A stretch of 64,000 nucleotides of DNA from Beggiatoa leptomitoformis. Its GTDB lineage: Bacteria; Pseudomonadota; Gammaproteobacteria; Beggiatoales; Beggiatoaceae. Shown here in pieces: positions 50,741 through 61,300 of the stretch (within the stretch, counting starts at the first letter, position 1; the number at the start of each line of letters is the position of its first letter). The position numbers and the translations under genes are program-made. The stretch covers positions 4,201,318-4,265,317 of the forward strand of contig NZ_CP012373.2 of NCBI RefSeq assembly GCF_001305575.3, given 5' to 3'. The notes beneath the pieces were generated by a model. That model searched no databases and had not been told where the DNA came from. It worked only from the letters and a program-made list of their open reading frames with translations.

Positions 50741-51585
50741 ATAGTAACCGTATTTTAAAAAGAGAATAAGAAATGACCTATTCAATAGATTTCCGTAAAA
50801 AAGTATTAAAAGTGAAACAAGAAGAAAATCTCACCCTAGCAGCGGTAGCGAAACGCTTTCAAATAGCCATCGCAAGCGTCGTCAGGTGGAGCAAAGTATT
50901 GGAAGCCAAAGGGACACGTAACAGACCAACTAAAATAGACATGGAAGCTCTAAAACAAGATGTAGAGTTATATCCCGATGCTTACCATTATGAACGCTCA
51001 GCCCGTTTTGGGATTACGGAAGGCGGGATTCGCCATGCGTTAAAACGTCTAGGGATTCGCCGTAAAAAAAACCCTCAAACATCCCAAAGCCAACCCCGAA
51101 GCAAGTCTTCCAAGACAACATGACTTTTTATCGATGAGAGTAGTTTTGCTCACGACATGCCACGTCATCATGGCTATGCACCTATCGGCAAACGTTGCTT
51201 TGGCGCGCAAGACTGGAATGCAAAAGGACGTACTAATGTCATCGGGGCTTTGCTCAATTTTTGTTTATTAACGGTCTCTTTAGTTTCTGGCGCGATTAAT
51301 TCCGATGTCTTTTTCGCTTGGATAACCCAAGACTTACTTCCTAAACTCCCTCAGAATTCTGTCATTGTGATGGATAACGCCACTTTTCATAAACGTAGCG
51401 ACATTCAGCAGGCTATTTTAGACGCTGGGCATCTCTTGGAATATTTACCGCCTTATTCGCCTGATTTAAATCCTATTGAGCATAAATGGGCTCAGGCTAA
51501 GACTCTCCGTAAACAACAACATTGTTCTATTGATGAGCTCTTTTTACTGAATTCTATTTAATCTTTTTATAGTACTGTTGCTATA
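50740..51585 (+). mobile_element. IS630-family insertion sequence, copy 2 (degraded)
   Basis: The same inverted repeats as the first copy and TA at both ends. The element is 846 bp, with a net loss of 34 bp inside the transposase. Its right end lies inside an IS982-family relic. Confidence 0.9.
50773..51561 (+). pseudogene. IS630-family transposase, copy 2, disrupted
   Basis: OrfA (50773-51123) is intact and contains the same A8 tract. A deletion of about 34 bp relative to copy 1 removes the junction and brings OrfB into the same frame as OrfA, but a TGA (51121-51123) now separates them. The catalytic half retains F-I-D-E-S, V-M-D-N and N-P-I-E-H. Without read-through this copy cannot make the fusion enzyme. 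Confidence 0.8.
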
Positions 51586-52424
51586 ATTGCTCAATGAACG
51601 ATGCCGCGAGTGTTCTAAATCAAAAATATTTTTCAACTGATCATTGATCGTTTCGATGATACAACGCTTACGTAACAAAAGCTTATCGAAAGCCATGTTT
51701 TTCTTCAAGGAGGTAATCAGTTCTACGTCATCTAAAGCTAATAACTCCGCTAGCTTTTTAGAGAGATAACCACGGTCTCCAAAGACTTTACCGATAAAGT
51801 TTTTCAGCAGACTTGGAACAGGTTTTCTATCATCGACATTGCCGCGCGTAATCCGAAAGGAGAGGATTTGACCGCAATCATCGACTAAGAGATGGCGTTT
51901 GAAGCCATAAAACCATCCTGTTGAGGACTTGCCTCTTTGCGCCTCATCCTTGAAGGTTTTGTAGCGTGAAATCCGTAGGTTATCGCAAACTCGTAAAGGG
52001 GTTGAATCAATAAAGGCAATCCCCTTCCCTGTGGCGCAACGGCTTTTCATGAAGAAAGTCAGAGAAATCAAGATGTCAGGTAACAGCTCAATAAAACGAT
52101 TGTAGGGGACAAGCTTCGGAAATGCTTGAGAGAGATGTTGATGATGGGTATAAAACCATTTGAAGGTTCTGTAACCTGAGGAGTGGTACAAGACGATGAT
52201 GATTTCAGAAGGGCTTAAACTTCGAGTTCTGCGTCTTTTTTTGCAGCCATCGTTGAGTTGAGTTTTTTCCCATGCGGGAATAAATGCGTTGCAGAAATCA
52301 TCCGCTTCACAAAACAATCGTGTTAAATTTATGGTAGGCAAGCTCGTTGAGAAATATGGAATGTAGAGATTTTATATTTTCTCGGATTTTATCGGGCTTG
52401 CCTTCCTTATTCCGAACTCAGGTT
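51586..52424 (-). pseudogene. IS982-family transposase and element relic, copy 2
   Basis: On the minus strand this matches the intact transposase at 31571, but the start codon is ATA instead of ATG. Codons are missing in I-I-T-L-I and in M-K-P-R-V-L-A, and the last part is lost where IS630 begins. The outer inverted repeat CCGAACTCAGGTT remains at 52412-52424. The opposite end of the element is absent, so the DNA beyond the IS630 insertion was deleted. Confidence 0.85.
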
Positions 52425-52436
52425 ATTTTAGTGTGT

Positions 52437-54143
52437 TTAAATCACCTCAATATGAAATTTTTTACCATTAATTTTCGCGCTAAGATTACAAGCGAGGCGA
52501 CATTTATTTTCTTCTGTCCGCAACAATAAGCGTAACCCTATGGTTTTACAATTTATCTTTTTGCGCGTTAGGTCAATAAATTTATCAATTTTTTCTTTAT
52601 CTATCTCATGATGTGCGGACAGTTTACCGAGTATTAGCTCGTGCAAACTCACTCCCAAACTGGGGGTTAATTTTTCCACTAAACTGATACTTTCAACCAT
52701 CGCCCATGGTGTTTCTACTGCACGACTTTCTAGGTTTATTTGATAAGGCTCTTGTGCAACTTTTGATAAAAATGCTTGAAAATTAGCTTCATCAAAAAAG
52801 ATAAATTGAGGGTCTATTGCTAAGCGAAAATAATGCCCTTCTGCAAAATCGAGTAAATCAACTTGATATTCTCGGAAAAGTGTGGCTAATGTTTGTAATT
52901 CATTTATTAAATCAATGTGTAATGCTTGTATCCATCCATAAGGAAGTCGTTGAAAAACAATTGCACAGCTACTGATACGAAAATGGCGAGCGTGCGCCCC
53001 TAATAACCAAAGTAATTGACATTGACGTGTTGTTAAAGGAATTGCAATGCTTCTTTCCTTTCCCGTTGTACCGATACGTAAAGGACGTTGTTGATGAAGG
53101 GGTAAGGTGATACTGTCGGTTTCTTTAGCGAAACGATAGCTATTAATAAATGCCGAAGGAATACGATTTAACGCTTGTTTAAAAATAAGGGGGTCATTGC
53201 CAAAATGGGCGTGTAATACATCAATATAAGCCGTTTTCCCATCTTTGGTTTTACTTTCAGCAAACTCATCTAAACTAAAACGACTAAATATCTGTGGTTT
53301 GTTTTGTTCTGCTTGTAATAAACGAAAAAAACCGTTTTTTGTCAATTGAATATAAAATAAATTAAAATAATACGTTGTATAGGCATAATTAACGCCAGAG
53401 CCTGATAATTGGCGATAAGGATTTAATTTGTCAATAAAAAAAACCGTATAATCTTGTTGATATTCTAAGGTTGTTTCTTCTTTTACTTCACGAATAAGGG
53501 TTTTTTCTACCACACTGTAGGGCAAATCAAGCGGATTTTTTAATAACATCAGTTTTTCTTGAAAAGATAAATCTAAATCATCCAAATCAGAAAAGTTAGT
53601 GCAGCCTCCAATTAAAACAAACTCGCCATTTTGGTCTTTAACGAGATTCCCCTCTCGTTGATGTAATAAAAATTGGTCATCTAATTTTACAAAAGCCGCA
53701 CTATTAGCTACGTAATTAATCGGTTGTGCCTGATGAGTTTGATGATGTTGTAGTCGTTGTTTTTCTAGCCAAGATAATAATTGATGTTGTTCTGACACAA
53801 TATTTTCGTGTGAAATAGAATAAACTTCCCAAAAATATTGGTCTAAAACGTTTTGTTGTTCATCAGCCAGAATTTGCAATAATGCCGTGGCAAATGATTG
53901 GGCAGGAAAAGACACAAAACACCACGCTTGCGCTTGTAATGATTCTTTATCTAGTACTGCGACACTGGTTAAAATCCTTTCAATAACATCTAGTAATAAT
54001 ATGGCTTCTGCTAAAGATAATTCTGATTCAGTCATTAGGCAATCAATTAATACGGCACGCTTAACTGTGCTTCGGTGGTGTCCTTCTTTAACATGAATAG
54101 GTAGGTGTTTTAGTAGGGTTTTTAGGGGAAACAAATTAGGCAT
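52437..54143 (-). CDS. Large protein with a central NUDIX-like domain
   Basis: A 568-residue protein. The middle (about residues 145-310) contains V-L-I-G-G-C-T-N-F and R-E-V-K-E-E-T-T-L-E, a degenerate NUDIX box (R-E-U-x-E-E-x-G-U with Thr in place of Gly). A helical N-terminal part of unknown type precedes it. The C-terminal third has L-T-T-R-Q-C-Q-L-L-W-L-L-G, reminiscent of a winged HTH. NUDIX domains hydrolyse nucleotide diphosphates or serve as sensors in regulators. The large insertion between the Gly motif and R-E-V-K-E-E is unusual. The function is unknown; no operon partner is seen. Confidence 0.55.
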   Translation of the reverse strand: MPNLFPLKTLLKHLPIHVKEGHHRSTVKRAVLIDCLMTESELSLAEAILLLDVIERILTSVAVLDKESLQAQAWCFVSFPAQSFATALLQILADEQQNVLDQYFWEVYSISHENIVSEQHQLLSWLEKQRLQHHQTHQAQPINYVANSAAFVKLDDQFLLHQREGNLVKDQNGEFVLIGGCTNFSDLDDLDLSFQEKLMLLKNPLDLPYSVVEKTLIREVKEETTLEYQQDYTVFFIDKLNPYRQLSGSGVNYAYTTYYFNLFYIQLTKNGFFRLLQAEQNKPQIFSRFSLDEFAESKTKDGKTAYIDVLHAHFGNDPLIFKQALNRIPSAFINSYRFAKETDSITLPLHQQRPLRIGTTGKERSIAIPLTTRQCQLLWLLGAHARHFRISSCAIVFQRLPYGWIQALHIDLINELQTLATLFREYQVDLLDFAEGHYFRLAIDPQFIFFDEANFQAFLSKVAQEPYQINLESRAVETPWAMVESISLVEKLTPSLGVSLHELILGKLSAHHEIDKEKIDKFIDLTRKKINCKTIGLRLLLRTEENKCRLACNLSAKINGKKFHIEVI

Positions 54144-54369
54144 AATAGATTCAAGTCAGCTTGTTTGTTACTTAAGATGTGGATAATAAACGATTAAACC
54201 TAACTCATGGATTTAAAACAACTTGAATTATACATTGATGATTCGGACTATTTAAATTATTTTTGTATATTTTTAATAAAAAAGATTATTTCAACTGAAT
54301 AGCTATTCGACAAATGAGTTAAAGATGGTCTCATGCAAATTTACTTGATAATAACTTGAGGAGTTTTAT

Positions 54370-55398
54370 ATGTTCGGCTTCCGTTTTATAAAAACGCAAC
54401 CCACTACTTATTTAATTCAATATGTAAAAGGTCAGATTAAACGAGAGGGACGTGGACTTGCGTTTTTTTATTTTGAACCAACGACTTCATTAGTTGCCGT
54501 TCCCTTAGAAAGTGTGGATGTTCCCTTTATTTTTTATCAAACAACGGCGGATTATCAAGAAATTACGATTCAGGGACAAGTTACTTATCGTGCCATAGAC
54601 CCTAAAAAATTGGCGCAATTGGTTAATTTTACGTTAGACAGTAAAGGGCGTGGTTATGTTGGTAATGACCCCGAAAAGTTGCCGCAACGTTTAATTAATA
54701 CTATTCAAGTGTTTATGCAAAGTGCATTGCGTGATAGTCGGTTACGAGAAACATTAGTTGTGGCTGATGTGTTGGTAGAAAAGGTAAAACTGAGTTTAGA
54801 GCAGAGTAAAGAGGTGCAGGCATTAGGCTTAGAAATCTTGAATTTATCTATTTTATCGATAAAACCGAACCCTGATACTGCGCGGGCGTTAGAGGCAGAT
54901 GTGCGCGAGAATTTGTTACGTGAAGCCGACCAAGCCGTTTATGCAAGACGTAATGCAGCCGTTGAGCAGGAGCGCGCCATTCGGGAAAATGAGTTAAATA
55001 CTGAAATTGCTATAGAAAATAAGAAGCGACAAATCCGTGAGGCACAGATAGAAGCCGACCGTGCGATTCAGGAAAAACAGCAAGCCTTACAAGAAGCAGA
55101 GATGCGTGGTAAGGTGGTTTTAGAAACGGAGAAAAAACAGTTAGTCGTTTTACAAGTGGATAATTTACAACGTGAAGCGGATTCACGAGCTTATAGTTTA
55201 ACTGTCACAATGCAGGCTTTAGCAGGGGTGGATGCAAAGGTATTGCAAGCCTTAGCCAGTATAGATATGAACCCTTCACAGTTAGTTGCTCTCGCGTTCC
55301 GAGATTTGGCAGACAGTGCGGATAAAATTGGTCAGTTAAATATTTCACCTGAATTATTAAGTAGTTTATTACAGACTGCAGGGAAAGGGAAAAAGTAA
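54370..55398 (+). CDS. SPFH/Band 7 (stomatin-prohibitin-like) protein
   Basis: A 342-residue protein of the SPFH superfamily, which builds oligomeric scaffolds at membranes. The SPFH domain (about residues 20-180) has the pattern I-T-I-Q-G-Q-V-T-Y-R-A-I-D-P and a following R-D-S-R-L-R-E-T-L. A long charged coiled coil (about 185-260, rich in E-A-D-x-A-I-Q-E-K-Q-Q) leads to a C-terminal hydrophobic/Ser-rich end. There is no strong N-terminal membrane helix, so it may associate peripherally. GAGG lies about 8 bases before the start. It is monocistronic. Confidence 0.8.
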   Translation: MFGFRFIKTQPTTYLIQYVKGQIKREGRGLAFFYFEPTTSLVAVPLESVDVPFIFYQTTADYQEITIQGQVTYRAIDPKKLAQLVNFTLDSKGRGYVGNDPEKLPQRLINTIQVFMQSALRDSRLRETLVVADVLVEKVKLSLEQSKEVQALGLEILNLSILSIKPNPDTARALEADVRENLLREADQAVYARRNAAVEQERAIRENELNTEIAIENKKRQIREAQIEADRAIQEKQQALQEAEMRGKVVLETEKKQLVVLQVDNLQREADSRAYSLTVTMQALAGVDAKVLQALASIDMNPSQLVALAFRDLADSADKIGQLNISPELLSSLLQTAGKGKK

Positions 55399-55451
55399 GA
55401 TTGTCTGAAACAGCATTTTCAGGATTAAAAAATAAGCAGAATACAGTTTTT

Positions 55452-55478
55452 TAATTCTGATAATTCTGATAATTCTGA
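55452..55478 (+). repeat. Short tandem repeat (TAATTCTGA x3)
   Basis: Three perfect 9-bp copies of TAATTCTGA, with further partial copies downstream, in the gap before the hydrolase gene. It is too short for a CRISPR array and probably reflects slippage. Confidence 0.85.
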
Positions 55479-55531
55479 AAAATCAGTAAATTCTGCTTTA
55501 AATAGATACAATCGACCACCTAATTTTTAAT

Positions 55532-56359
55532 ATGCCGCTTCATATAGAATCTATTCCTTTGGTTATCAGTGGACGTTATATTCATGCAGAACGTCTTATT
55601 CCTGAAAATTATCAAATAACACAACCACGCCCTACGTTAGTTTTTTTACACGAGGCTTTGGGGAGTATTCGCCAGTGGCGTGATTTTCCAAGCCTATTAA
55701 GTCAAGCAACGGGTTGTCCTGCATTGGTTTATGACCGTTTTGGCTTTGGACAATCTGACCCCATACCAAAGGCTCGTCATATTGGCTATTTGCATGACGA
55801 GGCAACGGTTTATTTGCCTGATATTCTCAGTGCCTGTGGAATTCAGCAGGCTATTTTAATCGGGCATAGTGATGGCGGTTCAATAGCCCTGCTGTTTGCT
55901 GCCCATTTGCCGGACCTGACGGTTGGCGCAATTACTGAGGCAGCTCATGTTTTTGTAGAAGAAATTACGCTTGCAGGGGTGAAACGCGCAAAAATTATTT
56001 ATGCAACAACTGATTTATCTAAAAAATTGGCGCGTTTTCATGGGGAAAAAACAGCAAGTATGTTTCAAAATTGGGCAAATATATGGTTATCACCCGCTTT
56101 TGCACAATGGAATATTGAGGATTGCTTACCGCACATTGTTTCGCCCTTATTGGTTATTCAGGGAGAAAACGATGAGTATGGAACACGTTTACAGGTAGAA
56201 AAAATTGTAAACCAAGTCGCGGGCGAGGTCAGCGCGGAAATTATACCGAACTGCGCTCATATTCCCCACCAACAAGCAAGCACAGAAACGCTTATTTTAA
56301 TGACAACATTTATTAATGGCTTGCTTGAAAAACATAAATTGACGACAATGAACCGTTAG
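55532..56359 (+). CDS. Alpha/beta hydrolase
   Basis: A 275-residue alpha/beta-hydrolase. The nucleophile elbow is G-H-S-D-G-G-S (serine near residue 112). The oxyanion region is L-H-E-A-L-G-S, an acidic residue is in G-E-N-D-E-Y, and the catalytic histidine is in C-A-H-I-P-H-Q. It could be an esterase, C-C hydrolase or haloperoxidase-like enzyme; the substrate is not decidable. A CBS protein follows on the same strand about 100 bp downstream. Confidence 0.82.
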   Translation: MPLHIESIPLVISGRYIHAERLIPENYQITQPRPTLVFLHEALGSIRQWRDFPSLLSQATGCPALVYDRFGFGQSDPIPKARHIGYLHDEATVYLPDILSACGIQQAILIGHSDGGSIALLFAAHLPDLTVGAITEAAHVFVEEITLAGVKRAKIIYATTDLSKKLARFHGEKTASMFQNWANIWLSPAFAQWNIEDCLPHIVSPLLVIQGENDEYGTRLQVEKIVNQVAGEVSAEIIPNCAHIPHQQASTETLILMTTFINGLLEKHKLTTMNR

Positions 56360-56459
56360 TCCATTTGCAAGAGGTATAGACTTACAAATGGTTTTAATGT
56401 TCATGAAATGAGCAATTCTCTCTGAGATACCGCTTCGTCATCTACACAGGAGGAATAAA

Positions 56460-56894
56460 ATGACACTGAAACGAGTTTTAGATCAAAAAAACACAGGTGA
56501 AGTAGTGTATATTGTTGAAACTGCAACGATGTTAGCTGCCACAAAAAAAATGTGTGATAACTATGTCGGGGCTGTCTTGATTGTGTCTAATACGGGTTCT
56601 CCCATTGGTATCGTGACTGAACGCGATGTTTTGCGCTTTTGTGCAACCCGTTCGACAGAATTAGACAATGTATTGGTCACTGATGTGATGACTAAAGATT
56701 TAATTATCGGCACATTTGATACAACGATTGATGAAGTGTTGACGATTATGACCGAGAAAAAATTCCGTCATATTCCCGTGGTAGATAAAGGAAAAATAGT
56801 AGGTTTGGTTTCTTTAGGTGATTTAGTCAAAATAAAATTGAAAGAAACGTCTGTAGAAGCAAAGCACTTACGCGATTATATTTCAATGGGATAA
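56460..56894 (+). CDS. CBS-domain protein (two CBS motifs)
   Basis: A 144-residue protein consisting of a CBS pair. The first motif (about 10-65) contains G-I-V-T-E-R-D-V-L-R and the second (about 75-135) contains K-I-V-G-L-V-S-L-G-D-L-V. Such stand-alone CBS proteins bind adenine nucleotides and regulate a partner. AGGAGGAA lies 5 bases before the start, a strong ribosome site. A terminator follows the stop. Confidence 0.9.
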   Translation: MTLKRVLDQKNTGEVVYIVETATMLAATKKMCDNYVGAVLIVSNTGSPIGIVTERDVLRFCATRSTELDNVLVTDVMTKDLIIGTFDTTIDEVLTIMTEKKFRHIPVVDKGKIVGLVSLGDLVKIKLKETSVEAKHLRDYISMG

Positions 56895-56898
56895 CTAA

Positions 56899-56925
56899 AC
56901 AGGCCCGTTGTTACGCAACGGGCTG
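56899..56925 (+). terminator. Terminator after the CBS gene
   Basis: AGGCCCGTTG / CAACGGGCTG pairs with a 5-base loop and is followed by TTTT, about 5 bp beyond the stop. Confidence 0.85.
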
Positions 56926-56954
56926 TTTTAACAGGAAAACGAGGGATAATAAGT

Positions 56955-57380
56955 ATGAGTGTGCAACGTGAACTTAATTTAGGACGCTTTTTTATTGGGC
57001 TTATCATGATGATTATGGGTGGGTATTTATTCCTCAAAAACATTCATATTGGCTTTAATTTCGCGCTGGCTTATTCATTCGGTAGTGTGCATCTAACGGC
57101 AGGCTATGTATTGATTCCATTCATTTTTGGAATTGGTATGGTGTTTTACAATCCTGATAATGATATTGGTTGGCTATTGATTATTATCACTTTTATTTTG
57201 GTTTTGATTGGGGTAATTAACAGCATCAGTTTGGTGCTTAATTCAATGTCAGCTTTTGATTTGATGATGATTTTAGGGCTAATGATAGGAGGCGTTGGCG
57301 TATTTCTGAGTTCATTACTCGGACGACGTAAATCAGAAACCGCTTTATCTGACGATAGCACGCCAAAAATTAAGAAATAA
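56955..57380 (+). CDS. Small integral membrane protein of unknown function
   Basis: A 141-residue protein with four predicted membrane helices (about 12-30, 42-65, 72-95 and 100-125) and a charged, Ser/Lys-rich C-terminal tail in the cytoplasm. It starts 30 bp after the terminator of the CBS gene. Its 3' end overlaps the convergent HAD gene by 11 bp. No motif is recognised, but the helices and GTG-free start make it a likely real gene. Confidence 0.65.
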   Translation: MSVQRELNLGRFFIGLIMMIMGGYLFLKNIHIGFNFALAYSFGSVHLTAGYVLIPFIFGIGMVFYNPDNDIGWLLIIITFILVLIGVINSISLVLNSMSAFDLMMILGLMIGGVGVFLSSLLGRRKSETALSDDSTPKIKK

Positions 57381-58125
57381 TCTGTATATCCGCAATGGAT
57401 TCAACCACAATATCTGCGTAACGTTGTAAAGATTCTTGTGTGCCTGTGCCTGTTAATACACCAACACAACACGCGACACCTGCATTTTTTCCCATGAGTA
57501 AATCACTGCTGCTATCGCCAACAACCATCATGCGTTGTGGCTTGATTTGGCATTGTGTTGCAATATGTAACACAGGCGCGGGCGAGGGTTTACTTGTCAA
57601 TGCATCATCACCACATACCAGCACATCTACCCACGCGCTAATGTCCAATGTTTCTAAGGCAAACTGTGTTCCCGCCCGATAATCACTGGTAACAACCCCA
57701 ATTTTTATGCCGATTTGTTGACAATCTTGTAAAAATTTATTTAGCGAACCAATCGGACGAATCATATCAACATCAGGTAACGCCATTAAAATTGAAGTGA
57801 AATGCGTTTGTGTCGCTAGTTCTGCTTGTTCTATGGATAATCCCCAGTCACATAAGACTTGTCGCGTTGCCTGATGCACGTCAGCAATGGTTGCACAAGC
57901 CATGTCACTATCGCTCACAACCCGATTGTTACCTAAATCACAGCCTAAACGCGCACAAATGGCTTGTAATAACGCATTATCTCCCTCAACTCGCGCAACT
58001 AAGGTTTCAATACTCTGGCGGGCTTTTTGTCCCCATAAATAAAAAAAATCAATCAATGTTCCATCTTTATCAAAAACAATCAAATCAATATCAACTATTT
58101 TTGTACCAACTAACACTTGAGGCAT
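57370..58125 (-). CDS. HAD-family phosphatase (Gph-like)
   Basis: A 251-residue HAD hydrolase. Motif I is F-D-K-D-G-T-L-I (nucleophile Asp near residue 19), motif II is V-T-S-D-Y and motif III/IV is V-V-G-D-S-S-S-D-L-L-M-G. A helical cap lies between motifs I and II. It resembles phosphoglycolate phosphatases in size and type, so it dephosphorylates small metabolites. It overlaps the convergent membrane-protein gene at its 3' end. A small inverted repeat CCCCTTAGTTAGGGG lies beyond its start. Confidence 0.82.
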   Translation of the reverse strand: MPQVLVGTKIVDIDLIVFDKDGTLIDFFYLWGQKARQSIETLVARVEGDNALLQAICARLGCDLGNNRVVSDSDMACATIADVHQATRQVLCDWGLSIEQAELATQTHFTSILMALPDVDMIRPIGSLNKFLQDCQQIGIKIGVVTSDYRAGTQFALETLDISAWVDVLVCGDDALTSKPSPAPVLHIATQCQIKPQRMMVVGDSSSDLLMGKNAGVACCVGVLTGTGTQESLQRYADIVVESIADIQIIS

Positions 58126-58243
58126 GTCTGAAATCCTTTGATAAACGTATAAAGGCTGAATTTTTAAGATGCTGATAGTTTTAAAGAGTATCCCCTTAGT
58201 TAGGGGGAAAAATCTTTCTTGCCTTCTTTACTACCAAAATAAT

Positions 58244-58282
58244 TAGCCACTAAACACCGTTTAATCAAGGTATTAGTGGCTA
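58244..58282 (-). terminator. Hairpin after the RND gene
   Basis: TAGCCACTAA pairs with TTAGTGGCTA around a 19-base loop, 22 bp past the stop of the minus-strand RND gene. It is followed on that strand by ATTATTTTGG, a weak T-rich stretch, so it is a probable terminator. Confidence 0.6.
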
Positions 58283-58304
58283 GATAACGTCTTGTAACTC
58301 GGAA

Positions 58305-61300
58305 CTATTCCCTTTTTACTCTAAACCATGCGGCATATAAAGCAGGTAAGAAGAATAAGGTAAAAACGGTCGCAACTAACAAACCACCCATAATAGTAAC
58401 CGCTAAAGGCCCCCAGAAAACACTTTCCGAGAGCGGAATCATCGCCAAAATTGCGGCCGCTGCGGTGAGCATGATAGGACGAAAACGGCGTACCGTTGAC
58501 CCAACAATCGCTTCAAATGCAGGAATGCCTGATTCTCTATCTTGTTCAATTTGGTCAACCAAAATGACGGAATTTCGCATAATCATTCCTGCTAATGAAA
58601 TCGCGCCTAACATAGCAACAAATCCAAAAGGTCTTTGTAAAAGCAGTAAAAAGATGGTCATGCCGATAATACCCAATGGGGCTGTTAGTAATACCAAAAT
58701 AGCACGTTGCATACTTTGTAATTGCAACATAAGCAGGGTTAATATTGTGATAAACATTATTGGCAAAACGGTTGCAATCGGTTTTTGCGATTTTGCACTG
58801 GATTCAAACGCACCACCAGTTTGTATTTCATAACCCAACGGCAACTTAGCTTTAACGGCATTTAAGACAGGCAACAATTGATTTGTCACATCAGGTGCTT
58901 GTATGCCATCGACAATATCTGCACGAACACTGATAACAGGTAAACGGTCTCGTCGCCAAATAACCCCTTCTTCAAATCCATCAACAAGCCGTGCAATTTG
59001 GCTCAGTGGAACTGTCGCGCCATTCGCTAAAGGAATATTTAATTCATCTAAATTACCTAATAAACTGCGCTCGCTAGGAATAGCCCGACCAACAATTTGA
59101 ATCAGTTTATCTTTTTCCCGATACTCTGTGATATTTAATCCCGTTAAAAACGTGTTTAAAGTATTAGATAAGGTTTCGGAACTAATGCCCAATTGACGCG
59201 CCTTATCTTGGTCTATATCCAATTTGACCGTTTTGGCTTTCTCATTCCAATCCAAATGCACATTGCGGGTATAAGGATTTTGTCGCATTAATTCAGCCAC
59301 TTCCTGCGCGATAACCCGTAATTTTTCTAAATCCTTACCCAACACACGAAACTGTACAGGATAACCAACGGGAGGGCCATTTTCTAAGCGTGTTACCCGT
59401 CCGCGTAACTCAGGAAAGTTGTTATCTAACAAACCGCGAATTTTCTGCAAAACAATTTCACGACCTTCTCCGCCTTTTGTCATCACCACAATTTGAGCAA
59501 AATTAATATTTTCTAACTGCAAATCCATGGCTAAATAAAAGCGTGGTGAACCACTTCCTACATAACTGACAAAGTTTTCAATATGCGGGTCATTCCGCAA
59601 TAGTGTTTCCATTGCAACGACCGCTTTTTCTGTTGCCTGATAAGATGAACCTTGTGGCAACCACAAATCAATTAACAATTCAGGACGATTAGACGAAGGA
59701 AAAAATTGTTGCTCCACAAAACGGAAACCATAAATTGCCGTCGCAAAAATAATAAATGTTAGCAAAATAATACTTTTACGATAATACACACAAAATTCAA
59801 CCATCTTACGAAACGGCACATAAAAACCTTTAGCATAAACATCAATATGATGCTCTTCATGATTGGGGGTTTTATGTTCAGGTAATAAGATATAACCCAA
59901 ATAAGGAATAAATAAAACGGCAACAACCCACGAAATTAATAGCGCAATAATCACCACTTGGAACATAGAAAAGGTATATTCCCCTGCGGCAGACTTTGCC
60001 ATTCCAACAGGCAAAAAGGCAGCAGCCGTAATTAATGTTCCTGTCAACATAGGAAAGGCTGTTGAACTATAAGCAAATGTAGCGGCACGAACACGCCCCC
60101 AGCCCTGTTCTAATTTCAACGCCATCATTTCCACCGCAATCATCGCATCATCAACCAACAAACCCAACGCAATAATCAACGCACCCAAAGAAATACGCTG
60201 TAAATCAATACCAAAAAACTTCATTACTAGAAAGACAGTTGCCAACACTAACGGAATTGACAATGCAACCACCAACCCAGTCCGAAAGCCAAGGCTTAAA
60301 AAACTAACAATTAACACAATAATAACCGCTTCTGCCAACACCTTAACAAACTCAAAAATAGACTGTTCAACAACAGCGGGCTGATTCGATACCTGATGTA
60401 ACTCTATGCCTATCGGTAAGTTTTGCTTAACGCGTGTCATGGTTTCCTGCAAAGCCTTCCCTAAGAGAATGACATCCCCCCCTTTACGCATAGACACCGC
60501 CAAACCAATCGCCTCTTTACCCTCAAAACGCATTTTTGTTGTTGGGGGGTCAAGATACCCACGATAAACCGTTGCAATATCCCCCAAACGGAATACATGC
60601 CCATTCGCAGAAATCCCCAAACTACGAATACTCTCAACCGAATCAAATACACCACTAACACGCAAATGTACTGCATCACTCTCCGTATTAATCGTACCTG
60701 CGGGTGTCACCACGTTTTGTGCTTGCAATGTACTAATAATCAAATTAGGGTCAATTTTTAAAGCCGCGAGCTTACTATGTGACAACTCCACATAAATTTT
60801 TTCCTCCTGCGCCCCAATAATATCAACCTTACTTACATCATCAATGCGCAACAACTCCTGACGAATATCATCAATATATTCCTTTAATTCCGCGTAATTA
60901 AAGCCATCCGTTGTAAACGCAAAAATAGAACCGAAAGTATCACCAAATTCATCATTAAAAAAAGGACCTGTTACCCCACTCGGCAAAGTATTTTTAATAT
61001 CCCCCACCTTTTTACGCACCTGATACCACACGTCAGGAACTGCTTTTGCGGGTGTTGAATCTAACAGATTAATAAATAAAGTACTTTCCCCTGCTTTTGA
61101 ATAACTACGCAAAAAATCTAAATAAGGAGTTTCCTCTAATTTTTTCTCAATTTTATCAGTTAATTGCTGCTCAACCTCCTCAGCACTTGCACCTGACCAA
61201 AAAACCCGCACAACCATTGTTTTAATAGTAAACTCAGGGTCTTCCATTTGACCAAGCTGATTATAAGCAAGAATACCAGCAACCAATAAAGCAACCAGAA

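Noticed and set aside
55452..55478. Tandem TAATTCTGA repeats as a possible CRISPR or iteron array
   Set aside because: Only three 9-bp units, no spacers, no cas genes or replication gene; simple slippage is enough.
58465..58833. Plus-strand ORF opposite the RND pump
   Set aside because: It is an antisense shadow of a well-supported membrane-protein gene, with low-complexity translation.
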